Assembly (NCBI RefSeq): GCF_001427665.1
Contig: NZ_LMHC01000001.1
Location: 498,780-562,779 of the forward strand
Direction: 5' to 3'
Source: Caulobacter sp. Root655
GTDB lineage: Bacteria; Pseudomonadota; Alphaproteobacteria; Caulobacterales; Caulobacteraceae
DNA: 64,000 nt
Below the pieces are notes generated by a model, which did no database searches, was not told where the DNA came from, and worked only from the letters and a program-made list of their open reading frames with translations. A program made the position numbers and the translations under genes. Positions 44,381 to 52,891 of the stretch are shown here, piece after piece. Every line of letters begins with the position of its first letter. Positions within the stretch are counted from its first letter, which is position 1.

Positions 44381-44707
44381 GTGTCTGGAGCTCAAATCAT
44401 CGACCTCTGGATTGAGGTTCACGCAAGCGAAATACACGAAATGGTAGAATTCGTAGTCCGGTCAGATAACTGGAGTACTGCTCCAAATTCGGGTGCTTGG
44501 GTCGACTTTGAAAGCGACATTGCATGGGCGCGTATAACTGTATGGCCTGAAGGCCAGGCAGACTTAGAAATTGTAGATGCAAAGACATCCGAAAATGTAT
44601 TTTGGAGGCACTGCGATGATTTGCGTGATGAAATCATCGAAGAATGGTTTTCAGCTTTCAAAGATTTGTTCAAAACTGTTGGCGGGGTGAAAGGTTCCCG
44701 CCGATGA
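44381..44707 (+). CDS. Candidate immunity protein for module 1 Rhs tip
   Basis: A 108-residue acidic protein starting at GTG 44381 behind GAGGAGG. My count gives about 46% G+C over 44381-44640, far below the host level, which is usual for immunity genes. The sequence is rich in Trp, Asp and Glu (WSTAPNSGAWVDFESD, WRHCDDLRDEIIEEWF), with no signal peptide, so it is cytosolic. Position directly behind the Rhs tip is the main reason for calling it immunity. I do not recognise the family. Confidence 0.65.
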   Translation: MSGAQIIDLWIEVHASEIHEMVEFVVRSDNWSTAPNSGAWVDFESDIAWARITVWPEGQADLEIVDAKTSENVFWRHCDDLRDEIIEEWFSAFKDLFKTVGGVKGSRR

Positions 44708-44886
44708 CGCCTTCGCAGACCACGCCCACGCCCCAACCTGGCGACCGCCTCGTCGCCGCCATCGAGGCGCAGACGGTGGCGATCGAGCGCGCGATGCTCA
44801 AGGCGTTCTGGACCCAGCTCGCTGGCCTGACGGTGGTCATGTTGGTGGCCATGACGGTGTTCGTGTTCGTGGTGAAGGCCGGCTGA
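44704..44886 (+). CDS. Small membrane protein coupled to the immunity gene, 60 aa
   Basis: A 60-residue protein whose ATG overlaps the stop of the immunity gene (ATGA at 44704-44707). The N-terminal 38 residues are soluble (MTPSQTTPTPQPGDRLVAAIE), and the C-terminal 22 form one hydrophobic helix. Its GC level is host-like, unlike the gene before it. It is unrecognised, and could anchor or assist the immunity protein or be an unrelated neighbour. Confidence 0.6.
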   Translation: MTPSQTTPTPQPGDRLVAAIEAQTVAIERAMLKAFWTQLAGLTVVMLVAMTVFVFVVKAG

Positions 44887-44899
44887 GGCCATCCATCCG

Positions 44900-45438
44900 C
44901 TAGCCGATCGCGGCCCGATCGCCCCAACCCGAGGGGCTGTCCCCGTGCCGGAAGACCGCCTTGGGTGACCTCAAAACCCGCCAAGCTCTCCGCAGCGACC
45001 ATCGCGCCCTGATCACCGCCAACTGAGTATCGATGATCTCCCGCGCCTTTTCCGCCGAAAGAAGGAACTGCGGTGCAGCTTCGAGACATATCGTCAGTTG
45101 GCTCAGCCGCCTATTGCCGTTGATCAGCATGGCTTGGGAGGCCTCACCCCCGGTTCGGCCTTGCGGGCATATGTCGTAGGCGGGCGTGAGTGAGAGCATT
45201 CTGCCGTCCCAGAATGCTGCGTGGTTACGAGCATGATCGTCGGTGTTGCCCGACAGGATGTTGAACACGACGCGGCCGAATAGCTCCTCCAGAGTTCGCG
45301 TCGGCTCTCGGGCATGTCGATCTTGGCGGGCGTCGAGACTGACTCGCCGAGCCTCGCCAGAGTTCGGTGATCGACGCTCAGACCGGCGCGAAGGGGTGAG
45401 GAGCGGATGTTCAGCGGTCGACGTTCAACCAGACCCAA
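44900..45438 (-). pseudogene. HipA-family toxin kinase remnant
   Basis: The C-terminal part of a HipA-like kinase. The hallmark FNILSGNTDDHARNHA lies at about 45220-45270, followed by LTPAYDICPQ and AMLINGNRRLS, typical of HipA. Just upstream the frame breaks: TLEELFGRVV is in a different phase from IDMPESRRE. The N-terminal half and any hipB antitoxin are missing. So this is a decayed hipBA locus stranded between the two Rhs modules. From 45440 to 45546 nothing else is visible. Confidence 0.8.
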
Positions 45439-45546
45439 ACTCGATGGCGGAATGGGTAGAGGGTTCCGGTCAAGAAATCCCTAGGTTGACCACATCGCAA
45501 GCTGTGCCCTAAGCCTGGACCCTCAAGGTCAAGCTGTGAGTTCAAA

Positions 45547-48500
45547 ATGGGCGGATTGATACGCGTGGCGGCTTTGGGGGCCTTGGCTTTCGCCACCCTC
45601 TGCTTCTCCCCCGGCATGGCTCGCGCAGATGTTCCTTCTGTCAGGCTGGCGAGTGGCATGCTGGTCAGTCCCAGCATCGCCGAGGGCTATTATGGAAACG
45701 GAACGGCCCATACGAACGGGCTCTGCGCCCTTTCGGCCAGCGCCTGCACGCCCTGGCGTCCCACCGCTATCCGGGACCTGGCCAGATCGCTGAGCCGCGG
45801 CGGAACGCTGTCGCTGGACGACTTCGCCATGCGCACCGCGAATCATGTTCGCAACAACGTCGCGACAGAGTTTCGCTACGGCCTTTCGAAGGGCGGATTT
45901 GGCTCCTTGCTCGACGCTTCCGGTACGGCCTTCGATCAGGCGCAGCTGATGGTCGAACTGTTGCGGGCCGGCGGCCAGCAAGCGGGCTACCAGGCCGGAA
46001 CGATCACGCTGACGGGGGCGCAATTCGCCGATTGGACCGGGATCACCCAGGCCGACGCGGCATGCCGTCTTCTCGCGGATGGCGGCGTTCCGGCCGAGAT
46101 CAACGGATCGACCGTACCATCCTGCGCCTATTCGGGCGCCGTCTCCACCGTGACGTTGAGCCACGTCTGGGTCGTGGCCGGCGACAAGCTCTATGACCCG
46201 TCATACAAGAAGCGTCTGAACCGGGGCGGCGTGGATCTGCCCGCGGCGATGAACTGCGGCGTGGCCTCGGCGTCCAATTGCGGCGAGCTGGCCCGCGCGG
46301 CGGCCATTCCCGTCGGGACCTATTATCAAGGCAACGACGGCGTCGCCAACTACGTACAGCATGTCGATACCGGGGCCCTGGGCGTCAAACTCAACCAGTA
46401 CGCGCGTGGCGTCCAGAGCTATGTCGAGACGTCCGCGCCAACCGCCAGCCTAGTGGAAATCGCCGGCGGCCACACGATCGACCAAGCCTATACGCCGATC
46501 CCGGCCGCGAGCCTGCCCTATACCGCCAGCGCCAACCGGGTATGGACCACCGAGATCCCCGACGCCTTCCGCAGCCGCTTCCGCATTTCGTTCGACGCCA
46601 TATCGGTCTGGCTCTACGCCGACGAAGTGGCTGGCAACTGGATTCATGTCGGCGCGACGCTCAACGGCACCGCCAACGGCTCGAACTTCAACCGGCGCTC
46701 GGCGCTGTTCCTGGAGCGCGAGGCCGGCTCGGATGCCCCGATCAATGCCGGCGTTCTGTATTCGAACATGTTGGGCGCCTATGCCGACACCAACCAGATC
46801 ATGGTCCTTGGTGTCGCAAACTTCAGCGCACCGTCCAGCTGGGTGACGATCGATCTGGAGGCGAACCACCCCTACGCCGCCGAAGGCGGCGTCTACCTTG
46901 ATCAGACGGTAAGCAAAACCCAGTATTTCGACGCCAACTACCCCACTCAAAGCGGAGTTTTCAATCCGATCTACATCATCCAGAGCTGGGGCGAGACCGG
47001 ACGCGGCCAGGTGGAGCGGATGGCCGCGATGGCGCGGAGCAAGGAGCCGGTCTCCGATCGACGTCTCGTTGCCGGATCGATGTTTCCCAACGGCGGCCCG
47101 CTGATCCTGCATCAGATCGGTATCCCCGAGATCGTCGCCAAGTGGCTGTCGCAATCGACCCAGTCGGCCGGGATCGTCGATGCGGTCAATCGCACCGAAA
47201 CCCAGATGCACCACACGATCGGCACCGTGGTGGACACTCGATACGGCTTCTTCGTCAATGGCGAGACGACCTACGCCACGACCAGCCGCACCTCCATCGC
47301 CGCCGATCGCGAAGCCAGCGCGTTGAGCACCGCGACCCTGCTCAACACGTTCGAAGGCAGCGCGGTCGAGCAGTCGCAGGACAGCGGCAATGGCGGGTCT
47401 TCCGTCGCGTTGTTCAAGTTGATCAACCAGAAGGGCGTCAAGCTCTACGACGCCGATGCGGCAAATCTCGAGACCGTGCTGGCCTCGACCGTCAACTATT
47501 CGGACGGCGCCTCCAGCGAGAAGTCCATCCTGCGGAGCTACGCCGCCGAGGGGTACAAGCTGATCGTGCCGAAGGACGGCGACATCGGCACGCTGGGACA
47601 GACCAATTCCTACTACACTTTGGGTTGGTCGCCCTTCCTGGGCTACAAGACCGGCGCGGCGAGGACCGCCTATGTGAGCACGGCGTCGCTCAAGGGCACG
47701 TCGACGCTCACCCCCTTGCCCGACAATCCGACGGCGAGCGCCCAGCGGCAGGCCTTCAGCCCGAACGTCAACCTCGCCTCGGGAGTCTTGAAGTTCGACC
47801 TCAAGCCAGACCTGACGGTGGGCAGTGGCGATTTTCCGCGCAAGCTCGAATTTCGGCGGTCGTACGACTCTTCGGATGTCCAGATGCGGTATCACGTTGA
47901 TCGGAACACCTTCATCAATTTTCCGGTTCTGGTCGGCTACGGCAATTCCGCCTCGCATCTGCGCCTGGGATGGCGGCACAATTTCGAGGTCAACGCCGCC
48001 TATGTCAGCGACGGCGACCAGGCGCTCGGCGAAAACTCGGCCCGTAACGCCGCCAACGCGATCGCCGCGATCCAGACGCTGCGCGACCTGAACCTGAACG
48101 CCACGTTCCAAAAGCGCGCAACCCAGATCTATGTCGCCAATTGGCTGGCCGACCAGATCCAGGGCAATTCGGTGGTCGTTCGCGACATCGAGGGCGCGCG
48201 GCGTTTTACACGGCTGCCGAACGGCGCCTTCGCCGCCCCGCCGGGTCAGTCTGGGCTTCTGGTCGCGGGCGGAACCCCGCGCACCGAGGTGATCGACTCC
48301 AGCGGGCACCACTTCGCCTACTATGCCGGCACGCTGCAACTGACCAACGGCGACGGCTCGATCCAGAAATTCTCGGTCGGCATCAGCAATGCCCCCTCCT
48401 ACAACACCCTGTGGGGCGGTAACGGCTTTCGCATCGACGAATGGCTGTTTCCGAGCGGCGACAAGCTGACCTTCACCTACAAGGTGGTCGACGACCTCAC

Positions 48501-49671
48501 CTCGACGGTGAGCGGCGACTCCTCACCCCCGCGTCCCCAGTTGAGCGTGCTCACCAAGGTCCAGAACTCGCAGGGCCGGTTCCTGTCGTTCGACACCAAG
48601 ATCGAGACCGCGAATGTCAGCGATCCCGATGGATACACCACCGAGTATCTGGTCGTGACCGACGATACTTCACGTACGGTGCGGTTCCGCGAGAAGGGCG
48701 TTGATTTCGGCCTCGGCCCGTTGACCGCGAACAGCACCAAAGTCATCGCGGCTGATGGCTCGCAGACCCGGGCCGACTACCAGGCTCTAGTCGGAACCCA
48801 GGCCATCCCGGCGGTCCGCTTGACGGCGATGTACGTCTCGTCGAACCTGTCGTCGCCATCGGTCGCCTTCCAGTACGACGGCACGCGACGGGCCCAGCGC
48901 TTCACCGACGCCAACGGCCACTTCACGCAATATTTCCCGGCTCGAGTGGCGCCGGGCGGGGGCGTGGCGCTGGGCGAAGTCATTGACCCGACGAACCTGA
49001 TCCAAGCCAGCCAATTCGACGCGCGCGACAACCAGGTCGCTGCCATCGACCCGCTGCAGCGCAAGACTGTCTACACCTACGATAATGCGGGTCGCCGGAT
49101 CCGCACGGTGATGCCGGAAGGCAATGTCGAGGAACGCGGCTACGACGTGCGCGGCAATCTGGTGAAAATCTGCCAATTGCCCAAGAGCCGGACCACCGAG
49201 ACGTGCAACGCCCTGGCCGGCGATCTCGTGGCCTCCAAGACCTATATGGAGGGCGCCTCGGTCTGGAGTTGTGGGCACTGGGCGTCGTGCAACAAGACCA
49301 AGACCGAGACCGACGCCCGCGACGCGACCACGGAATACGACTGGGACCTGGACACTGGCAATCTAAAGTCTATCGAGCGGCCTTCGGCCGAAGCGGGGGC
49401 GACCCGTCCGCGAACGGATTACGCCTATTCCACCTGGACTGGCGTCGACAGCACAAACTTCAGCATGCTGGCGTCCAAGACCGAGCGGGTTTCAGCCACC
49501 CTGAACCGGGTGACCACTTACGACTACGATCAAACCAACAAGTTCGTCCTCAAATCGGCGACCGAGGACTCCGGCGCTTCGCGGTTGAACCTGGTCAGTT
49601 GCTTCAAGTTCGACGGTAAGGGCCGCCTGATTTCCGTGACGGATTCGCGGGCGTCGGCGTGCCTCCAATGA
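45547..49671 (+). CDS. Secreted transglutaminase-like/YD-repeat protein, module 2 large subunit
   Basis: A 1,374-residue paralogue of the 37708-41712 product. The signal peptide is MGGLIRVAALGALAF with cleavage after ARA. The transglutaminase-like head keeps His206 (LSHVW) and Asp217 (LYDPSYKK) but has Phe129 in FDQAQLM in place of Cys, the same loss as in the first copy. HPYAAEGGVYLD, GYKLIVPKDGD and FPRKLEFRRSYDSS correspond to segments of copy 1. The C-terminal quarter has YD repeats, ending CFKFDGKGRLISVTD, as in copy 1. The stop overlaps the next gene by ATGA. Ribosome-binding site is weak. Confidence 0.8.
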   Translation: MGGLIRVAALGALAFATLCFSPGMARADVPSVRLASGMLVSPSIAEGYYGNGTAHTNGLCALSASACTPWRPTAIRDLARSLSRGGTLSLDDFAMRTANHVRNNVATEFRYGLSKGGFGSLLDASGTAFDQAQLMVELLRAGGQQAGYQAGTITLTGAQFADWTGITQADAACRLLADGGVPAEINGSTVPSCAYSGAVSTVTLSHVWVVAGDKLYDPSYKKRLNRGGVDLPAAMNCGVASASNCGELARAAAIPVGTYYQGNDGVANYVQHVDTGALGVKLNQYARGVQSYVETSAPTASLVEIAGGHTIDQAYTPIPAASLPYTASANRVWTTEIPDAFRSRFRISFDAISVWLYADEVAGNWIHVGATLNGTANGSNFNRRSALFLEREAGSDAPINAGVLYSNMLGAYADTNQIMVLGVANFSAPSSWVTIDLEANHPYAAEGGVYLDQTVSKTQYFDANYPTQSGVFNPIYIIQSWGETGRGQVERMAAMARSKEPVSDRRLVAGSMFPNGGPLILHQIGIPEIVAKWLSQSTQSAGIVDAVNRTETQMHHTIGTVVDTRYGFFVNGETTYATTSRTSIAADREASALSTATLLNTFEGSAVEQSQDSGNGGSSVALFKLINQKGVKLYDADAANLETVLASTVNYSDGASSEKSILRSYAAEGYKLIVPKDGDIGTLGQTNSYYTLGWSPFLGYKTGAARTAYVSTASLKGTSTLTPLPDNPTASAQRQAFSPNVNLASGVLKFDLKPDLTVGSGDFPRKLEFRRSYDSSDVQMRYHVDRNTFINFPVLVGYGNSASHLRLGWRHNFEVNAAYVSDGDQALGENSARNAANAIAAIQTLRDLNLNATFQKRATQIYVANWLADQIQGNSVVVRDIEGARRFTRLPNGAFAAPPGQSGLLVAGGTPRTEVIDSSGHHFAYYAGTLQLTNGDGSIQKFSVGISNAPSYNTLWGGNGFRIDEWLFPSGDKLTFTYKVVDDLTSTVSGDSSPPRPQLSVLTKVQNSQGRFLSFDTKIETANVSDPDGYTTEYLVVTDDTSRTVRFREKGVDFGLGPLTANSTKVIAADGSQTRADYQALVGTQAIPAVRLTAMYVSSNLSSPSVAFQYDGTRRAQRFTDANGHFTQYFPARVAPGGGVALGEVIDPTNLIQASQFDARDNQVAAIDPLQRKTVYTYDNAGRRIRTVMPEGNVEERGYDVRGNLVKICQLPKSRTTETCNALAGDLVASKTYMEGASVWSCGHWASCNKTKTETDARDATTEYDWDLDTGNLKSIERPSAEAGATRPRTDYAYSTWTGVDSTNFSMLASKTERVSATLNRVTTYDYDQTNKFVLKSATEDSGASRLNLVSCFKFDGKGRLISVTDSRASACLQ

Positions 49672-52319
49672 GATCGTTGACGGCGCGTCGAACCATGGGG
49701 ACGATGATGAAGATGGCGCCTTGGCTGGTCGCGACGCTGGCGATCAGTTGCGGCTTGGCGACTCAACCCGCGAGAGCCCAGTCAGCGACGGACGTCACCA
49801 GCTACTACGTTTGGGAGGCCAACGCCGATCGGCTGACGATGAAGATCGGACCCGACCCCGACGGCGGGGGCGTACTCAAGCGGCTGGCCGAGAAATACAC
49901 CTACGACAACGACGGTCAGCTGACGAAGATCGAGGCCGGGACGGTCACCGACACGGTCGGGTCCAACTTCACCGCCATCGACACGACGGCTATCCGTTAC
50001 GACGCCGCCGGGAACAAGATCCAGGTGCAGACCCGGCCCGGCACGGCGACAGCGACCCTCACCCAGTACAGCTACGACGCGGCCGACCGTCCAGTGTGCA
50101 CCATAGTCCGCATGGATCTGGCGAACTTCGCCGCCTACTACACGCCGACGTCGATTTCCGACCCCTGCACGCCGCAAACCACGGCCGCCCAGGGCCCCGA
50201 CCGTGTGACGAAGAAGGTCTACAACGACACCGGCAAGCTGAAGGAGGAGCTCCAGGCTGTCGGCACCTCCGACCTGCGAACCTATGCGGCCTACACCTAC
50301 ACCGACAACGGCAAGCCGCGGACGGTGCGGGACGCCAACATCAACATGACCTTATCGAGCTATGACGGCTTTGATCGCCTGTCCAAGCAGAACTTCCCGT
50401 CGACCGCGCGAGGCAGCGGCGTCTGGAGCGAGACCGACTTCGAGGAATATGGCTATGACGCCGGCGGCAATCGCACCTCGCTGCGCAAGCGGGACGGCTC
50501 GACGATCATCTACGCCTATGACGCGCTCAACCGCCTGAGCGGCAAGAGCGGGGCGAGGATTCCCGCCGTCCTCTACACCTACGACCTGACCGACAAGGTC
50601 AAGTCGGTGAAGTTCCAGGCGACCGGCGCCGAGGTTGCCTATGGTTACGACACGGCTGGCCGCCTGAACGCCGAGACGACGTTCGGTCGGGCCGTCGGCT
50701 TCGGTTACGACCGGGCCGGCAACCGCACCTCGATGACCTGGCCGGACGGGACCGGCGCGACCTACGACTACAATTTCGCCAACCAGCCCAAGTCCGTCGA
50801 CATCGGTGTCGACCATGTCCTGTTCGGCTATGACGACATGGTGCGACGCATCAAGGTCACGGGACGCCACTTCAACCCCGACAGCAGCTACGTCGATACC
50901 ACGACCACCACGGGCTATGACGCCGGAAGCCGGTTGACCGACTGGACGATGGACCTGACGGGCACGGATCGCGATTTCGGCGAGACGTTCAACTACAACC
51001 CGGCCGGCCAACTGTCGGGTCGGGGTCAGGTCGACGGCGCTTATCTGTACCAGGGATGGAGCCGCAACCTCAGCGCCACCGCCGACGGCGTCAACCGCGA
51101 CCAGGCGATCGTCACGATCGGCGGCGGCGGCTGCGCGGAGACGGGCAAGGGCTACGACTGCAACGGCAGCCTGACCAACGACGGCTGGCGGACCTTCGCC
51201 TACGACGGCGAGAATCGTCTGACCTCGGCCTCCGGTCTGCACAGCGCCGCGATCGAGTACGACCCGCTGGGACGGCTGAGCAAGACCACGATCGATGGGG
51301 TGGTCACTCAATTCCTTTACGATGGTGGGCGCCTGATCGGCGAATTCAACGGGACCGGCGTCCTGATCCGTCGCTACGTTCATGGCGTCGGGGTCGATGA
51401 GCCGCTGATCTGGTACGAGGGCGGCGGCCTCTCCAGCCCGCGCTACCTTCACGCCGATCGCCAGGGTTCGATCATCGGCTGGTCGGACGCCGCCGGCGTC
51501 GGGCAACAGGTCTATAGCTACGGCCCCTATGGCGAGCCGGGCGACAACTGGGCGGCTGGCTCGCGCTTCCGATACACCGGCCAGATCGCCCTGCCGGAAC
51601 TGAAGCTCTACTACTACAAGGCCCGCTTCTACGATCCGGAACGCGGCTGGTTCCTGCAGACCGATCCCATCGGGCAGGATGACGACCTGAACCTCTACGC
51701 CTATGTGGGCGCGGATCCGGTGAACAAGTCCGATCCCGAGGGCACGAACGCCATGGCCGCGGCCAGGGCCGGCGCGGCGATCGGGTGCCTCGTGACCTCC
51801 GAAACCGCCTGCGCCGGGGGCCTTGGGGCCGTGGTCGGGGCCGGCGTGGGGCTCGGCGCCGTGGCCTGCGCGAGCAGCCACACTTGCCGTGACGCCGCGG
51901 GCCAGGCCGCCGTCACGACCGGCCAGACCGCGATGGTGGTGTTGTGCCTGTCCAACAGCGTCTGCGCCCAGTCGCTGATCGGCAAGCTCACCCACCGCAA
52001 CGAAACCGCGGAACCCAGCGACGGTGCACGCCTTCGGCCGAATGACATTGGAAAGGTCGAGGGCACACTCCCAGAGGCCGAAGACATCGCCGAGGATGAT
52101 CTTGAGGAGAGCGCCGAGGCGCTCGAGGGCAGCATCGGAGTTCGGGAGCAAGCCGTTCGAGACCACGTGGTTGGTGACCCGGAGGGGTCAGCCAAGGCTC
52201 GTCGTCAATATGTTCAACACGTAGGCCACAACACGCGCATCCGGAATGAACGCGAACTACTTGAGCGGATCCGAAGGCGTATAGAGGAGAAGCGCGAGGA
52301 GCAACCGCGCCAACCTTGA
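49668..52319 (+). CDS. Secreted Rhs protein with variable C-terminal tip, module 2
   Basis: An 883-residue paralogue of the first Rhs protein from ATG 49668, with a signal peptide ending ARA/QSA. YD repeats run up to the core (YLHADRQGS, YGPYGEPGDNW, FYDPERGWFLQTDPIGQDDDLNLYAYV, DPEGT at residues 689-693). The tip is unrelated to that of module 1. It has a Gly/Ala-rich hydrophobic part with six or so Cys (about 700-775), then an acidic linker (EAEDIAEDDLEESAE) and a basic helical end (GHNTRIRNERELLERIRRRIEEK). The hydrophobic part could be a membrane-entry segment and the last 80 residues the effector; both are inference. Confidence 0.83.
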   Translation: MRSLTARRTMGTMMKMAPWLVATLAISCGLATQPARAQSATDVTSYYVWEANADRLTMKIGPDPDGGGVLKRLAEKYTYDNDGQLTKIEAGTVTDTVGSNFTAIDTTAIRYDAAGNKIQVQTRPGTATATLTQYSYDAADRPVCTIVRMDLANFAAYYTPTSISDPCTPQTTAAQGPDRVTKKVYNDTGKLKEELQAVGTSDLRTYAAYTYTDNGKPRTVRDANINMTLSSYDGFDRLSKQNFPSTARGSGVWSETDFEEYGYDAGGNRTSLRKRDGSTIIYAYDALNRLSGKSGARIPAVLYTYDLTDKVKSVKFQATGAEVAYGYDTAGRLNAETTFGRAVGFGYDRAGNRTSMTWPDGTGATYDYNFANQPKSVDIGVDHVLFGYDDMVRRIKVTGRHFNPDSSYVDTTTTTGYDAGSRLTDWTMDLTGTDRDFGETFNYNPAGQLSGRGQVDGAYLYQGWSRNLSATADGVNRDQAIVTIGGGGCAETGKGYDCNGSLTNDGWRTFAYDGENRLTSASGLHSAAIEYDPLGRLSKTTIDGVVTQFLYDGGRLIGEFNGTGVLIRRYVHGVGVDEPLIWYEGGGLSSPRYLHADRQGSIIGWSDAAGVGQQVYSYGPYGEPGDNWAAGSRFRYTGQIALPELKLYYYKARFYDPERGWFLQTDPIGQDDDLNLYAYVGADPVNKSDPEGTNAMAAARAGAAIGCLVTSETACAGGLGAVVGAGVGLGAVACASSHTCRDAAGQAAVTTGQTAMVVLCLSNSVCAQSLIGKLTHRNETAEPSDGARLRPNDIGKVEGTLPEAEDIAEDDLEESAEALEGSIGVREQAVRDHVVGDPEGSAKARRQYVQHVGHNTRIRNERELLERIRRRIEEKREEQPRQP

Positions 52320-52331
52320 GGGTGAGCGACG

Positions 52332-52619
52332 ATGGACTGCGATGAAACTTACAGGAAGGTGATCGACGCCGACCATGAGGGTTATGCCCTGTTCGATCTC
52401 GCTCAGTGCTTTCTGGACGGTTACGACCTGAGCAAGCTTCGAAAGGACATGCTCTCTTCGGATGATGTGGGCATCGTCAGTGACGGCTTATTCGTGGCCG
52501 CCGAGATCGGCGGCCTTGTTGTCCAGTGCCTGCCCGAGATACGGCCCTTGGCCGAAAGCCCGGATCCGGACATCCGCAAGTCGGCGATCAGCTTGCTGTC
52601 GGTATACGACAAGGCATAG
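52332..52619 (+). CDS. Candidate immunity protein for module 2 Rhs tip
   Basis: A 95-residue acidic protein directly behind the second Rhs gene (12-base gap, GAGGGTGAG as ribosome-binding site). It is helical by composition and the end ESPDPDIRKSAISLLSVYD resembles one HEAT-like repeat, a fold seen in several immunity families. No signal peptide, so cytosolic. It has no similarity to the module 1 immunity candidate, as expected if each protects against a different tip. Confidence 0.62.
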   Translation: MDCDETYRKVIDADHEGYALFDLAQCFLDGYDLSKLRKDMLSSDDVGIVSDGLFVAAEIGGLVVQCLPEIRPLAESPDPDIRKSAISLLSVYDKA

Positions 52620-52623
52620 GCCC

Positions 52624-52710
52624 TCCGGGCGCCGGCGTCGGGCAACCGGGTCTGTAGCGACGAGCCAAGACGACCTGCCCGCTGGTTGGAGCGCAGCCTC
52701 CGAATGAAGC
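52624..52710 (+). pseudogene. Decayed Rhs core fragment
   Basis: Nucleotides such as GCCGGCGTCGGGCAACCGG and CGAGCCAAGACGACCTG align with 51490-51580 of the second Rhs gene (GCCGGCGTCGGGCAACAGG, CGAGCCGGGCGACAACTGG) with gaps and substitutions. No open frame is kept. It looks like the remains of a third Rhs tip region. Confidence 0.5.
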
Positions 52711-52800
52711 CGAGACCCGGCGCGGCCAGTCGACCCTGGCGGTCCAGCTGGCGCTCTATGTCGTGCTCTACAGCCCGATCCAGATGGCGGCCGATCTGCC
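52710..52800 (+). pseudogene. GH97 glycoside hydrolase C-terminal scrap
   Basis: One frame reads TRRGQSTLAVQLALYVVLYS followed by PIQMAADLP. This is very like the C-terminal part of GH97 (SusB-type) alpha-glucosidases, where QLALYV, YSP and QMAADLPENY are conserved. The match stops exactly where the family 3 repeat half begins. About 30 residues remain of an enzyme normally near 650, so it is a scar left by rearrangement at the island edge. Confidence 0.6.
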
Positions 52801-52873
52801 GGGACCCCGGGGGGCGGCGCACCGCGGTTGCCCTGGGTCCTGGCTCTCCGCTTCGCTACGGCCGGGATGACAA
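52801..52873. repeat. Mirrored intergenic repeat, family 3, right half only
   Basis: Matches the right arm of 8095-8195: CCCTGGGTCCTGG, CTTCGCTACGGCC and CCGGGATGACAAC. The left arm (GTTGTCATCCC) is absent, and the unit abuts the GH97 scrap, so the repeat was probably cut in the same event. Confidence 0.75.
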
Positions 52874-52891
52874 CGGGCGGGGGCGTCCCGC

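Noticed and set aside
37708..52321. Type VI secretion cargo (VgrG/PAAR-linked Rhs)
   Set aside because: No PAAR motif, VgrG, Hcp or adaptor gene in the window, and all four large proteins carry Sec signal peptides.
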